This document shows, piece by piece, positions 1 to 8,708 of a stretch of 64,000 nt of DNA; position 1 is the stretch's first letter, and every line of letters begins with the position of its first letter. Source of the DNA: Bacillota bacterium (lineage in GTDB: Bacteria > Bacillota > Clostridia > Lachnospirales > Lachnospiraceae); the NCBI GenBank assembly GCA_023414875.1, contig JAEZMV010000002.1, positions 197,248 to 261,247 of the forward strand. Direction: 5' to 3'. The translations under genes and the position numbers were made by a program. Below the pieces are notes generated by a model that saw only the letters and a list, made by a program, of their open reading frames with translations, made no database searches and was not told where the DNA came from.

Positions 1-551
1 AGAATTACATATCCGAAGCTACAGTAAGCCCATTCTTCTCCGGGCTTTTTGAACATACCGCAGCGCAAAGCCGCTGCAATCCAGTTCTTGCCCTTGTCTT
101 CAACGATAAAGTCCCAGGGTGACACAAAATATTTATTCGGGAAGCAGCCGCCGTCCGGATGTAATCCGGAGGTATGGGACAACAGGTGGGCAATCATAAT
201 CCCGTCGAAGGGCTTCTCAGCAAACTCAGGAATGATTTCTCCAACAAGCTGGTTTGCTCTCAGCTTTCCGTCCTCAATCAGCTTCCAGATGGCTACCGCC
301 GTAAATAATTTGGTGATGGAGGCAATCGGTTGAATGGTATCCGGCTGTACTTCTCTGTTATCATCTTCTCGATATGAGAGTTTTCCGATTGCATTGTTTG
401 CAAATACCTTACCATCCCTTGCCAGACAGTAATTCGCTGAAATAATCTTCTTCTTTTGAATGAGATCCTCAAATAAGTGATTTAATACCGTAAGCCTGCT
501 TCCATCATAGCCGACCTCTTCCGGTGAATAATCTGTTTTGAAACTGATCAT
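1..551 (-). CDS. Beta-lactamase-related serine hydrolase (partial, C-terminus outside window)
   Basis: Only the first 183 codons are present; the gene runs off the left edge. The start is the ATG at 551-549, preceded by AAGGAGGG at good spacing. The family signature SITK gives the S-x-x-K nucleophile/lysine pair at Ser78 and Lys81, and HLLSHTSGL follows, as in class C beta-lactamase/esterase (PF00144) enzymes. No signal peptide is visible, so a cytoplasmic esterase or peptidase-like enzyme is more likely than a secreted beta-lactamase. The second catalytic motif (YxN-type) would lie around YCSFGY at the window edge. The substrate cannot be told from sequence. Confidence 0.85.
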   Translation of the reverse strand, partial: MISFKTDYSPEEVGYDGSRLTVLNHLFEDLIQKKKIISANYCLARDGKVFANNAIGKLSYREDDNREVQPDTIQPIASITKLFTAVAIWKLIEDGKLRANQLVGEIIPEFAEKPFDGIMIAHLLSHTSGLHPDGGCFPNKYFVSPWDFIVEDKGKNWIAAALRCGMFKKPGEEWAYCSFGYVI

Positions 552-718
552 ATATTCCCTCCTTATGGTATGATAATCCGGTGATGGTAACCTAGGTTAT
601 AAGCCAGAACTTTTCTTAGCTGTGCCATAGCCTACCAGTATACATGTAACATTTACCATTAAATGTATTGAAGTATTATACATGAATCGGGTAGAAATGT
701 AAAATTAAAATTAAGGCA

Positions 719-747
719 TTGCAAAATACCGGTGTGTGAGATACAAT
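719..747 (+). promoter_or_regulatory. Sigma-A-type promoter for the TSCPD-murG pair
   Basis: TTGCAA (719-724) and TACAAT (742-747) are separated by 17 bases, about 80 bases upstream of the TSCPD start. This is the only good promoter-like match in the divergent gap between the serine hydrolase and the TSCPD gene. Confidence 0.5.
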
Positions 748-825
748 GTACTCGATTACGAGTGCCCTCTTAACAGAAGGTAACATACATTAGAATTAGA
801 ACATAGGGGAAGAAAGGATTTTGAC

Positions 826-1077
826 ATGACATATAAGACTTCGGGTGTATGCAGCCGTGAGATTAACTTTGAAATAGATGAAGCAACGAATACGGTAAAA
901 GCAGTTCAATTTATGGGTGGCTGCTCTGGGAATGCCGGTGGGTTATCCCGACTTATCGTAGGAATGACTGTTGATGATGTGATTAGTAAACTGGAAGGAG
1001 TTAAGTGTGGTTTTAGACCCACCTCCTGCCCGGATCAATTAGCCAAAGCCTTAAAGAAATGGAGGGCAAATGAATGA
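826..1077 (+). CDS. TSCPD domain protein (TIGR03905 family)
   Basis: This 83-aa protein carries the name-giving T-S-C-P-D motif near its C-terminus (residues about 66-70) and a GGCSGNAGG segment, matching the small TIGR03905 family. The same domain occurs at the C-terminus of some B12-dependent ribonucleotide reductases, where its cysteines may bind metal or take part in redox. The role of the free-standing form is unknown. Its stop overlaps the murG start (ATGA), so the two are probably translationally coupled. A purine-rich GGGGAAGAAAGG precedes the ATG. Confidence 0.85.
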   Translation: MTYKTSGVCSREINFEIDEATNTVKAVQFMGGCSGNAGGLSRLIVGMTVDDVISKLEGVKCGFRPTSCPDQLAKALKKWRANE

Positions 1078-2138
1078 AACGCATCGTTTTGACAGGTGGG
1101 GGAACCGCCGGACACGTAACCCCATGCATTGCCTTACTTCCGGAATTACAAAAGGAAGGCTATGACATTCACTATATTGGTTCTTACAACGGAATCGAGC
1201 GAAAGCTAATTGAAGAATATCAAATCCCTTACCACGGAATATCCTCCGGAAAACTTAGAAGATACTTTGATCCAAAGAATTTTTCGGATCCGTTCAAGGT
1301 AATGAAGGGCTATTTTGAAGCACGTAAATTGTTAAAAAAGTTAAAACCGGATATTGTATTCTCAAAAGGCGGCTTTGTAACCGTGCCTGTTGTTCTGGCA
1401 GCTAAAAAACATAAAGTGCCCGTCATCATACATGAATCAGATATGACTCCGGGCTTAGCCAATAAACTTGCGATACCCTCTGCAACAAAGGTGTGTGCAA
1501 ACTTTCCTGAAACCCTCAAGTATCTTCCTGCAGAAAAAGCCGTACTGACCGGAACGCCGATCCGAAAGGAGCTTTTCTCCGGAAACAAAATCAGAGGACT
1601 TGATTTTTGTGGCTTCTCCGCAAATCGTCCAGTTATATTGGTAATCGGAGGAAGCACCGGTTCCAGAGCCATTAACGAAGTAATCCGTGGAATGCTTCCA
1701 ACCTTACTTCGGGATTATCAGCTAATCCATCTCTGTGGAAAGGATAATCTGGATCCCAAGTTAAATAATTTGGCTGGATACGTTCAATTCGAATACATTA
1801 AAAGTGAGTTAAATGATCTCTTTGCTGCTTCCGATCTAGTGATCTCCAGAGCCGGTGCAAATGCGATCTGTGAGCTTCTCGCTTTACGCAAGCCTAACAT
1901 ATTGATCCCCCTTCCCGCAGCCTCCAGCCGCGGCGATCAGATTCTGAATGCAGAATCCTTTGAACGTCAAGGATACTCACTGGTATTAAAGGAGGAGGAG
2001 TTAAGTATAAGCTGTCTCCTTGAATCAATCCAAAAGGTAATGGAAGCAAAGAATACCTATGTAGAGGCAATGAATCATAGCGAATTAAATAACTCCATTG
2101 ATACCATCGTAAAATTGATGAAAGAAAATATCAAATAA
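1074..2138 (+). CDS. murG: UDP-GlcNAc: undecaprenyl-PP-MurNAc-pentapeptide GlcNAc transferase
   Basis: This 354-aa GT28 glycosyltransferase normally converts lipid I to lipid II at the inner membrane face. The N-terminal loop GGGTAGHVTP (residues 8-17) is the classic MurG lipid-acceptor motif. GGSTGSRAIN opens the C-terminal UDP-sugar domain, and SRAGANAICELLA follows. The usual HQ pair in the last donor loop is replaced by RGDQ, which departs from textbook MurG. The gene is not in a division/cell-wall cluster but is coupled to a TSCPD protein, so it may be a second copy or paralogue. Length fits the family. Confidence 0.85.
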   Translation: MKRIVLTGGGTAGHVTPCIALLPELQKEGYDIHYIGSYNGIERKLIEEYQIPYHGISSGKLRRYFDPKNFSDPFKVMKGYFEARKLLKKLKPDIVFSKGGFVTVPVVLAAKKHKVPVIIHESDMTPGLANKLAIPSATKVCANFPETLKYLPAEKAVLTGTPIRKELFSGNKIRGLDFCGFSANRPVILVIGGSTGSRAINEVIRGMLPTLLRDYQLIHLCGKDNLDPKLNNLAGYVQFEYIKSELNDLFAASDLVISRAGANAICELLALRKPNILIPLPAASSRGDQILNAESFERQGYSLVLKEEELSISCLLESIQKVMEAKNTYVEAMNHSELNNSIDTIVKLMKENIK

Positions 2139-2175
2139 ATACAGTAGAACGTGTACCCGCCAGGCGTACAATAAT

Positions 2176-2228
2176 AGTGCAGTCGGATTTGATCCCAGCG
2201 ATGCTGGGAAAGTCTGCTGCACTTTTTA
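2176..2228 (+). terminator. Rho-independent terminator after murG
   Basis: Outer arms AGTGCAG (2176-2182) and CTGCACT (2217-2223), inner arms CCCAGC (2194-2199) and GCTGGG (2203-2208), followed by TTTTT. It lies about 40 bases past the murG stop. Confidence 0.85.
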
Positions 2229-2340
2229 AATCTGTTACTCTAATGTTTTAATCCTCTTCTGATTCTGATGTTCATTTGGCTCTAGACCTATTAGGTTCCA
2301 TCTTTTCAAGAAATACTTCTCTATTAGTTCTAATTCTCTT

Positions 2341-2600
2341 TGAGGCTTACTTTCATGAGATTTACTTTCATGAGACTTACTTTCATGAGACTTACTTTCA
2401 TGAGACTACTTTCATGAGACTACTTTCATGAGACTTGCTTTTATGAGACTTGCTTTTATGAGACTTACTTTTATGAGACTTACTTTCATGAGACTTACTT
2501 TCATGAGACTACTTTCTTTGAGACTACTTTCATGAGACTTACTTTCATGAGACTACTTTCTTTGAGACTACTTTCTTTGAGACTATTTTCTTTGTGTTTA
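2341..2600. repeat. Degenerate 14-15 bp tandem array between murG and the HIT gene
   Basis: About 17 imperfect copies of a unit like GAGACTTACTTTCAT run head to tail, with 14- and 15-base versions mixed. The array fills most of the 2229-2620 gap and begins about 20 bases beyond the stop codon of the convergent HIT gene. It has no regular spacers, so it is not a CRISPR array. Open frames across it are repeat-made and were not called. Confidence 0.9.
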
Positions 2601-2620
2601 CCTTCATGCGTCTACTTATC

Positions 2621-3031
2621 TTATAGATTTGCTGCAATTTTAGCAGCTAATTCAGCGGCTTCACCCTCCGCATATGTTCCATGCTCCCAGGTAATCCTTA
2701 CAGTATCCTCCCGATATCTTGGAATTAGGTGAAAATGCAGATGAAATACGGTCTGTCCTGCTGCTTCTCCATTATTCTGTAAAAGGTTAATACCATCACA
2801 GCTTAACTCCTTCTGCATCGCATTGGTAAGCTGACGAGCTACCAAAAGTGCTTTGGAAGCAATATCGTCCTCCACATCTAGCAAATTCGTGCTATGCTTC
2901 TTTGGCAGGAGGACTATATGTCCCTTTGCTGCCGGGCTGATATCCATGATCGCTTTAAATTCTTCATCTTCGTATACGGTGGCCGAAGGAATCTCTCCGG
3001 CTATTATTTTGCAAAAAATACAATTACTCAT
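2621..3031 (-). CDS. HIT family (histidine triad) nucleotide hydrolase
   Basis: This 136-aa HIT protein has the triad HLHFH at residues 97, 99 and 101. Cys4, Cys7, His46 and the triad region match the zinc-binding HIT subgroup (Hint/HinT-like). Family members hydrolyse nucleoside phosphoramidates or AMP-lysine-type substrates. Length is typical. The ATG is preceded by AGGAGG. It stands alone, with a repeat array immediately after the stop. Confidence 0.92.
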   Translation of the reverse strand: MSNCIFCKIIAGEIPSATVYEDEEFKAIMDISPAAKGHIVLLPKKHSTNLLDVEDDIASKALLVARQLTNAMQKELSCDGINLLQNNGEAAGQTVFHLHFHLIPRYREDTVRITWEHGTYAEGEAAELAAKIAANL

Positions 3032-3205
3032 AATTATACCTCCTATGTCGATTATTGTAACACTCTTTATATTGTATATTTTTCCATAATTTGATACTAT
3101 CTATTTAGCATTACTTCGCTAACTCTACCCTTTACCCAATACTGTTAGGAAACCTATGGTATCTATTCACCGTTTATAAAACAAACGGTATAGGAGGTTC
3201 GAATT

Positions 3206-3967
3206 ATGTTTTCGGAAGTAAATAATGATAACCTAGCCTGCATGGTGAAGTCCAATCCTGAATTCGAGACCATTCTTCAGACAATCATTGACGATTATAA
3301 GAAAACTACCTCGATGTTCGTGCATGAGCTACGTAATCCTTTATCTCTACTAAAGGGAACGATCCAATATATTGAATTAAAGCATCCTGAAGCAAAGGAG
3401 TATAAGTACTGGGATCAAGTACAGGACTTAATTGATGATTTGGAACGCTTGATGGCAGATGCTTCTTTACTCAATGTGTGTAATTATATCTATAAGGAAA
3501 ATGTGAATTTAGTCACCTTAGTTAATGGAATTACCAGCAGTTTTATGCCGCAAGCTTTAACTAAAGGTATTGAATTATCACTTACTATTGATCCGGAGAA
3601 CGAAACTTATTTTTCTTCCTATCCCTGTGACGCCGGTAAGCTTAAGCAGGTAATGAATAATCTTATCAAGAATGCATTTGAAGCTACCTCTCCGGGTGAT
3701 TTCATACATATTAATTTATCCTACCTTCCCGGAGAATATCCCACGCCACCGAAGCTTTCGCTTAGTATAAGTAATAACGGCCAGCCCATTCCGGCAGATG
3801 TCCTTCAAAACATCTTTGTTCCGTTTGTAACTTACAAAAAAGGAGGTACCGGAGTAGGTTTGGCTCTCGTAAAAAAAATCGTCGATCTTCACTACGGAAG
3901 TATCAGCGTAGAGTCAAGCGAAACTATAACTTCCTTTACCGTACAGCTTCCTATATTGGATGCTTAA
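3206..3967 (+). CDS. Soluble orphan sensor histidine kinase
   Basis: This 253-aa kinase has no transmembrane or recognisable sensor domain. HELRNPL places the phospho-accepting His at residue 40, followed by the N-box (NNLIKNAFEA), a G1 box reading SNNGQPIP, an F-box-like FVPFV and a G2 box GGTGVGLAL. The G1 box has Asn where most kinases have Asp. No response regulator is adjacent. In Clostridia, orphan kinases often feed Spo0A or similar regulators, but nothing here shows the partner. AGGAGG lies just before the ATG. Confidence 0.85.
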   Translation: MFSEVNNDNLACMVKSNPEFETILQTIIDDYKKTTSMFVHELRNPLSLLKGTIQYIELKHPEAKEYKYWDQVQDLIDDLERLMADASLLNVCNYIYKENVNLVTLVNGITSSFMPQALTKGIELSLTIDPENETYFSSYPCDAGKLKQVMNNLIKNAFEATSPGDFIHINLSYLPGEYPTPPKLSLSISNNGQPIPADVLQNIFVPFVTYKKGGTGVGLALVKKIVDLHYGSISVESSETITSFTVQLPILDA

Positions 3968-3990
3968 AAACCCTTAAAATCATATCTTAG

Positions 3991-4032
3991 GCCTGTTACA
4001 TTATTTTATAAAAATAATTAACAGGCTTTTTT
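3991..4032 (+). terminator. Terminator after the histidine kinase
   Basis: GCCTGTTA (3991-3998) pairs with TAACAGGC (4019-4026), followed by six T. The remaining gap to 4331 shows no convincing gene or site. Confidence 0.85.
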
Positions 4033-4331
4033 ATTTTATAGGGCTAGGGTGTCAAAAGGTCTTCATTCGCAATACGCTGTTCCGCAAAGCGCTGCAAAAT
4101 GTAGCGCTTGGATGAAGTAGGTTACGACTCTCATACAGTTACTCCTCGAATAAGCTACTGCATCACCTTAATCAAGTTTGATAATATGCAAATTGACGAA
4201 GTTTGACAGTAGACCTTTTACACTTAAATCTTCGTAGGAAAGTTCTCTGAACATGCTTATGAACTAAAAAGCGCTTCGTACAGGATTCTCTCTCAGAGTG
4301 AAACAAAAATAATTTATGAGGGTATAAGGAA

Positions 4332-5333
4332 TTATAATACATTAAATTGAAATACCTGATCAAAGGTGCGTAATGTCTTAAAGTTACCTTTGGCTGTTAA
4401 CTCTCCTGACATGAACGCTCCTTGAAATGTAATCCGGCCAAGTACCAGCTTATTCATGACGGCATGGGTCGTTTTTGCCATAACATCTGCATCGGGTTTG
4501 TCGCCGTAATAACATTTAAGGCGTTTTTTGTTAATTTCAACAATTAAGGTCTTTTTGACATCGGATAAGGTGATAGAATAGGAAGCTTCAAAGTCATCGA
4601 TAGGATGGAAGTTATCTTTTAAATTTTTAATGAATTCCTGACCTGTTTCACCTTCATTGCTGCTATCCAGTATTTCTTTATAAAGCTGTGTCAGCTCTTC
4701 AATATCCTCTTTCTGCTTTTTCACATACGTATCATCAGAAACATACATTGACAGCTGTTCACTCTCCTGTGGTGTCAGCACGATGGAATTGCCTCTAAGG
4801 ACATTCTGTTTGATAGCATCGATACTGGTCGGAAGCATCTTTGTTTTCTGGTGAATCATACGATAATATGCCTCAGCTTTTTTTTCAATAATGCTTGCAT
4901 AATCCGAGCTCGTCTCAAATTCTACATGATCCTCCACATAAGCACTGATTCCATTGCAGGGGATTCCCCCTAACAGCTCCCAGGCTTTAATGAGTGTCAG
5001 CTCAGCATCTCTCTCTCCATAGGTATTTGCTAAAACAATCGGTAGCATGTACAGCTTACTCAGCTTGTCCTTGTCAGCATAAAGCCAGCAGGCATCCAGA
5101 AACTGTTGCATCAGTCCTCCTATTCCCATCCACTCGACTGTGGTGGCCAGGATTACTCCGTCCGCCTCTTTCAGCGTCTTTGGCAGCATGGAGATTGCAT
5201 TCTTCTCTTCGTAAAGATTATATCTGTTTACCTGTACCCGGAGCTCTTCTAAAACTGATGTAAGCTTACTCATAACATATAACGTAGGGTCTTCGATCAA
5301 ACCTCTTCCGCCGTAATAGATATTAATTTTCAT
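4332..5333 (-). CDS. Flavodoxin-like NAD(P)H reductase fused to an SCP2-type domain
   Basis: This 333-aa protein has an N-terminal flavodoxin/NADPH-dependent FMN reductase-like domain (about 1-160), with ADGVILATTVEWMGIGGLMQQFLD resembling the FMN-phosphate and isoalloxazine loops. A C-terminal domain of about 100 residues resembles SCP2/sterol-carrier-like modules in its pattern (YSITLSDVKKTLIVEINKKR, then GRITFQGAFMSGELTAKGN). It is probably a cytoplasmic redox protein that binds a hydrophobic ligand. A strong AGGAGGAG site precedes the ATG. The domain assignment comes from pattern recognition alone. Confidence 0.75.
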   Translation of the reverse strand: MKINIYYGGRGLIEDPTLYVMSKLTSVLEELRVQVNRYNLYEEKNAISMLPKTLKEADGVILATTVEWMGIGGLMQQFLDACWLYADKDKLSKLYMLPIVLANTYGERDAELTLIKAWELLGGIPCNGISAYVEDHVEFETSSDYASIIEKKAEAYYRMIHQKTKMLPTSIDAIKQNVLRGNSIVLTPQESEQLSMYVSDDTYVKKQKEDIEELTQLYKEILDSSNEGETGQEFIKNLKDNFHPIDDFEASYSITLSDVKKTLIVEINKKRLKCYYGDKPDADVMAKTTHAVMNKLVLGRITFQGAFMSGELTAKGNFKTLRTFDQVFQFNVL

Positions 5334-5434
5334 GCAATAACTCTCCTCCTACCGTTCTATGCTCTCGGTTCTATAATCTTAATCACTTCATGCATACTAA
5401 CATTAATCCTACCATTCTTTTCGATAATTTAAAG

Positions 5435-6613
5435 CTATCCTTCAGATACAGGAATTTTCTTTTGTGGTCTACGGTACAACAAAATTGCCAGTAAAATTCC
5501 TGCGATAAAGCCTCCAATATGGGCGGCCACATCAATCTGTACATTACCTACCCCGCCAAATAAGCTTACCCCGGCAAACATTATCATCTGTCTGCGACTA
5601 ATTCCCTGAATCTGTCCCCGGTTCACTAAAATGATATAGAGCATCGCGCCCACAACACCAAAGATTGCTCCTGATGCTCCTACGCTAAATACAGGTCGAA
5701 GGTTTACTTCTGCCTGGTACTGCCACATATTATAACTGATTGAAGTAATCCCTGCAACAATACCAGTGCCAAAATAAATCAAAAGATACTTCAATCTTCC
5801 CGCAACCCGTTCAAGATATACCCCCACAAAGAGCAGAACCACCATATTATTAATCAGATGATTCCAATCTGCATGCATAAACATGGAGGTAAGAATCCGA
5901 TAATACTCCTTTGATTCCTTGATAAAATACCAGGAAAGCGCACCCTTAAAATACACCTCTTCCTTACTACCTAAAATCTGCGTATAACTGTAAAGCAAAA
6001 ATATAATTGTGTTAACAACAATAATAGTCGTATTGAATAGGGTAAACTGTAGAAGTCTTGAGGTATTATGTCCAGACACAGACTCTCTCCGATCGAACGA
6101 CTGCTCCGATCGATCTTGCCCTTGTTGCTCTTGTCCTTGATATCCTTGCTCTTGATATCCTTGTTCTTGGTTCCCAGTCCTATACTGTCCTTGTATTTGC
6201 TGCTCCTGTAGTTCTTCTTCTAATATCTGTTCAAGCTTTCTATCCAATCCTTCAAACACCTTTGACTGAGTCTCATAGATCATCAATCGGTACATATTAA
6301 GGTCGATGATCCAGTGACTATCTCCTTGATGACTGGAGCATAAATGTTTTACCCGGTCGGGAAACCGGGTAAATATTAGACTTAAATGCCGTACTCCATT
6401 CGGATGTGTTTTCAGATAATTAAGCTTCATTTGTTCCAATATATGCTCATACTGCTCAAGGGATAATTCATTCCCATTAATCAGATGTATGACGGACACA
6501 ATATTAAGGGTATCACCCTGATTTAGATAGAAAAAATAAATCCCTTGAATATTTGATTCTACCCTTAGATAACCCATATCCCTTAATGCATTATTAAGTC
6601 TGTCATCAATCAT
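5435..6613 (-). CDS. Rhomboid family intramembrane serine protease
   Basis: This 392-aa membrane protease has a soluble N-terminal region (about 1-180) ending in a Gln/Gly-rich low-complexity linker, then six or so membrane segments. GASGAIFG gives the catalytic Ser at residue 314 and AAHIGG gives the His at residue 365. It cleaves transmembrane substrates within the lipid bilayer; its target is unknown. The extended N-terminal domain is like B. subtilis GluP-type rhomboids in layout only. It is followed by glpK on the same strand with a 34-base offset and no obvious terminator between them. Confidence 0.9.
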   Translation of the reverse strand: MIDDRLNNALRDMGYLRVESNIQGIYFFYLNQGDTLNIVSVIHLINGNELSLEQYEHILEQMKLNYLKTHPNGVRHLSLIFTRFPDRVKHLCSSHQGDSHWIIDLNMYRLMIYETQSKVFEGLDRKLEQILEEELQEQQIQGQYRTGNQEQGYQEQGYQGQEQQGQDRSEQSFDRRESVSGHNTSRLLQFTLFNTTIIVVNTIIFLLYSYTQILGSKEEVYFKGALSWYFIKESKEYYRILTSMFMHADWNHLINNMVVLLFVGVYLERVAGRLKYLLIYFGTGIVAGITSISYNMWQYQAEVNLRPVFSVGASGAIFGVVGAMLYIILVNRGQIQGISRRQMIMFAGVSLFGGVGNVQIDVAAHIGGFIAGILLAILLYRRPQKKIPVSEG

Positions 6614-6647
6614 GTTTAAAATCCTTTTCCAGTCAAAATTATATTAT

Positions 6648-8138
6648 TTATTCTTCCCAGGTAAATGATCTGCTCACTGCCTTCTTCCATCCAGCTATCA
6701 AAGTTTCTCTTTTTCCATCGGTCATGTTCGGTTGAAACGATTCCGAAAGCGCCCAGTTTTGCCTGATCTCTTCTTTACTCTTCCAGAAGCCTACCGCAAG
6801 ACCTGCCAGATATGCCGCACCGAGCGCGGTTGTTTCGATACATTCCGGTTTCAGAACCGTGGTATTCAGTATATCAGCCTGGAATTGCAATAAAAACCGG
6901 TTAGCACATGCTCCACCATCCACCTTCAAAGCCTTTAGCAAAACACCGGAATCTCCCTCCATCGCTTTCAAGACGTCATACGTCTGGTAAGCGATCGCTT
7001 CCAGGGTCGCCCTAATGATATGATCCCGATTACAGCCTCTGGTTATTCCGACGATGGTTCCTCTCGCATACTGATCCCAGTATGGAGCTCCAAGTCCTGC
7101 AAATGCCGGTACAACATATACACCATTGGTGTCAGGAACCTGCATTGCATATTTCTCACTTTCTGAAGCACTTCTTATGAGCTGCAGTTCATCGCGGAGC
7201 CATTGCACAGCTGCTCCCGCAACAAATACACTTCCCTCTAACGCATACTGAGCCTCCGGTCCTGTGCTGGCTGCTAACGTGGTAATTAAACCATGCCTGG
7301 ACTCAATTGCTTCGTTACCCGTATTCATCAAAAGAAAACATCCGGTGCCATAAGTATTCTTAACCTCACCTTTGGAAAAACAGCATTGTCCGAATAAGGC
7401 TGCCTGTTGATCTCCTGCTACCCCCGCAATCGGTATTTCTTCTCCAAATAAAGAACGGTCAGAATATCCATAAATATAGCTGGAGGGTTTTACCTCCGGA
7501 AGCATCTGTGAGGGAATATTAAGCTCCTCTAATATTTTCTCATCCCAGGAAAGTTTTTTTATATCAAAAAGCATCGTACGGGATGCATTCGTATAGTCCG
7601 TAACAAAGGTTCTACCCTTGGTTAAATTCCATATAATCCAAGTATCCACTGTTCCAAACAGCAGCTCTCCGTCCATAGCTCCTTCTCTGGCCCCCGGAAT
7701 CGTATCGAGAATCCATTTTACCTTAGTCCCTGAGAAATAAGCATCCGGAACTAGACCTGTTCTATCTTTAATATAAGGCTCAAAGCCTTTCATCTTAAGT
7801 TCATTAATCATATCAGAGGTTCTTCTGCACTGCCAAACAATTGCATTATGAACCGGCTGTCCGGTTCTCTTGTTCCATACAATGGTAGTCTCCCTCTGGT
7901 TTGTAATCCCGATGGCCGCAATCTCCTGTGCGTTAATGCCCATCTTAGCCATAGCCTCCGTCGCAACAGAAATCTGTGTGGACCAAATCTCCATCGGATC
8001 ATGCTCCACCCAGCCCGGTTTCGGATAAATTTGAGTGAACTCCTTCTGTGCAACACTCTTTATCTTTCCTTGTTTATCATATATAATACACCTTGAACTG
8101 GTGGTTCCCTGATCGAGAGCCATTATATATTGTTTCAT
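6648..8138 (-). CDS. glpK: Glycerol kinase
   Basis: This 496-aa FGGY-family kinase phosphorylates glycerol with ATP to sn-glycerol 3-phosphate in the cytoplasm. DQGTTSSR at residues 9-16 is the ATP phosphate-binding loop. GITNQRETTIVW, GTVDTWIIW and GVAGDQQAALFGQ are hallmark GlpK segments, and the length is that of E. coli and Bacillus enzymes. No glycerol facilitator or glycerol-3-phosphate dehydrogenase is adjacent. A GGGG-type site precedes the ATG. Confidence 0.97.
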   Translation of the reverse strand: MKQYIMALDQGTTSSRCIIYDKQGKIKSVAQKEFTQIYPKPGWVEHDPMEIWSTQISVATEAMAKMGINAQEIAAIGITNQRETTIVWNKRTGQPVHNAIVWQCRRTSDMINELKMKGFEPYIKDRTGLVPDAYFSGTKVKWILDTIPGAREGAMDGELLFGTVDTWIIWNLTKGRTFVTDYTNASRTMLFDIKKLSWDEKILEELNIPSQMLPEVKPSSYIYGYSDRSLFGEEIPIAGVAGDQQAALFGQCCFSKGEVKNTYGTGCFLLMNTGNEAIESRHGLITTLAASTGPEAQYALEGSVFVAGAAVQWLRDELQLIRSASESEKYAMQVPDTNGVYVVPAFAGLGAPYWDQYARGTIVGITRGCNRDHIIRATLEAIAYQTYDVLKAMEGDSGVLLKALKVDGGACANRFLLQFQADILNTTVLKPECIETTALGAAYLAGLAVGFWKSKEEIRQNWALSESFQPNMTDGKRETLIAGWKKAVSRSFTWEE

Positions 8139-8204
8139 TTACCAATCCCCATTCTTAATCTTATGAAGTAATCCTAATACCAGTATTCCTGTTTAATCGC
8201 ATGT

Positions 8205-8468
8205 TTATAATTCAAGGATAGCAGATACAATGACATATATGGACCCTGTTGCCAGAACCACATCCAGAAACAGAAGTATTCCATAGAATATTTTATCTGT
8301 TATTTTATCATTCTTTTTCATCCTAAGTTTTACTATCGTATTTATAATTAGAACCGTAGAAAAAAGTAAAAGAAGTAGTCCTTTTACAATCGCATTACCA
8401 ATGAAGTTAGCAAAGACTAGAAACAGTACCAGAATAATTGCATGCACAATGTCATATCGTCTCTTCAT
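8205..8468 (-). CDS. Small membrane protein, unknown
   Basis: This 87-aa protein has three predicted membrane helices (about residues 8-27, 29-48 and 62-84) joined by a short Lys/Arg-rich loop (KLRMKKNDK). I do not recognise the family. TTGGAGGCC lies at good spacing before the ATG, so it is likely translated. It sits between glpK and the last gene of the Tad operon. Confidence 0.6.
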   Translation of the reverse strand: MKRRYDIVHAIILVLFLVFANFIGNAIVKGLLLLLFSTVLIINTIVKLRMKKNDKITDKIFYGILLFLDVVLATGSIYVIVSAILEL

Positions 8469-8708
8469 GTAAGGCCTCCAATCAAATTGATAGAAACACT
8501 TATCTTCTCTTATATTTTACCACTTCTGTTCCAATATTTACAAGGCTTTTATTATTTTATCGCTGCTGATGTTGTTATGATAGTTTCTGTTCACATCTAC
8601 CAGAAATCATATCTGTACTCTATTAATATGTGAAGAATAGCTTATGATACCGGTAAGTCCATTCACTTTAATTTAAGTCATAGCAACAATCTTCTTTCTT
8701 ATATTCTA

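Noticed and set aside
1310..1672. 120-codon frame antisense to murG
   Set aside because: Shadow frame inside a well-supported gene, without a ribosome site.
2341..2600. Possible CRISPR array
   Set aside because: Units are 14-15 bases, head to tail, degenerate, with no spacers and no cas genes in the window.
2532..2732. Plus-strand frame of 66 codons rich in Leu/Arg/Ser
   Set aside because: It is made by the 14/15-bp tandem array and runs into the HIT gene antisense; no ribosome binding site.
4172..4363. 63-codon minus frame downstream of the flavodoxin/SCP2 gene
   Set aside because: No ribosome site, overlaps the real gene's 3' end, and shows no family pattern.
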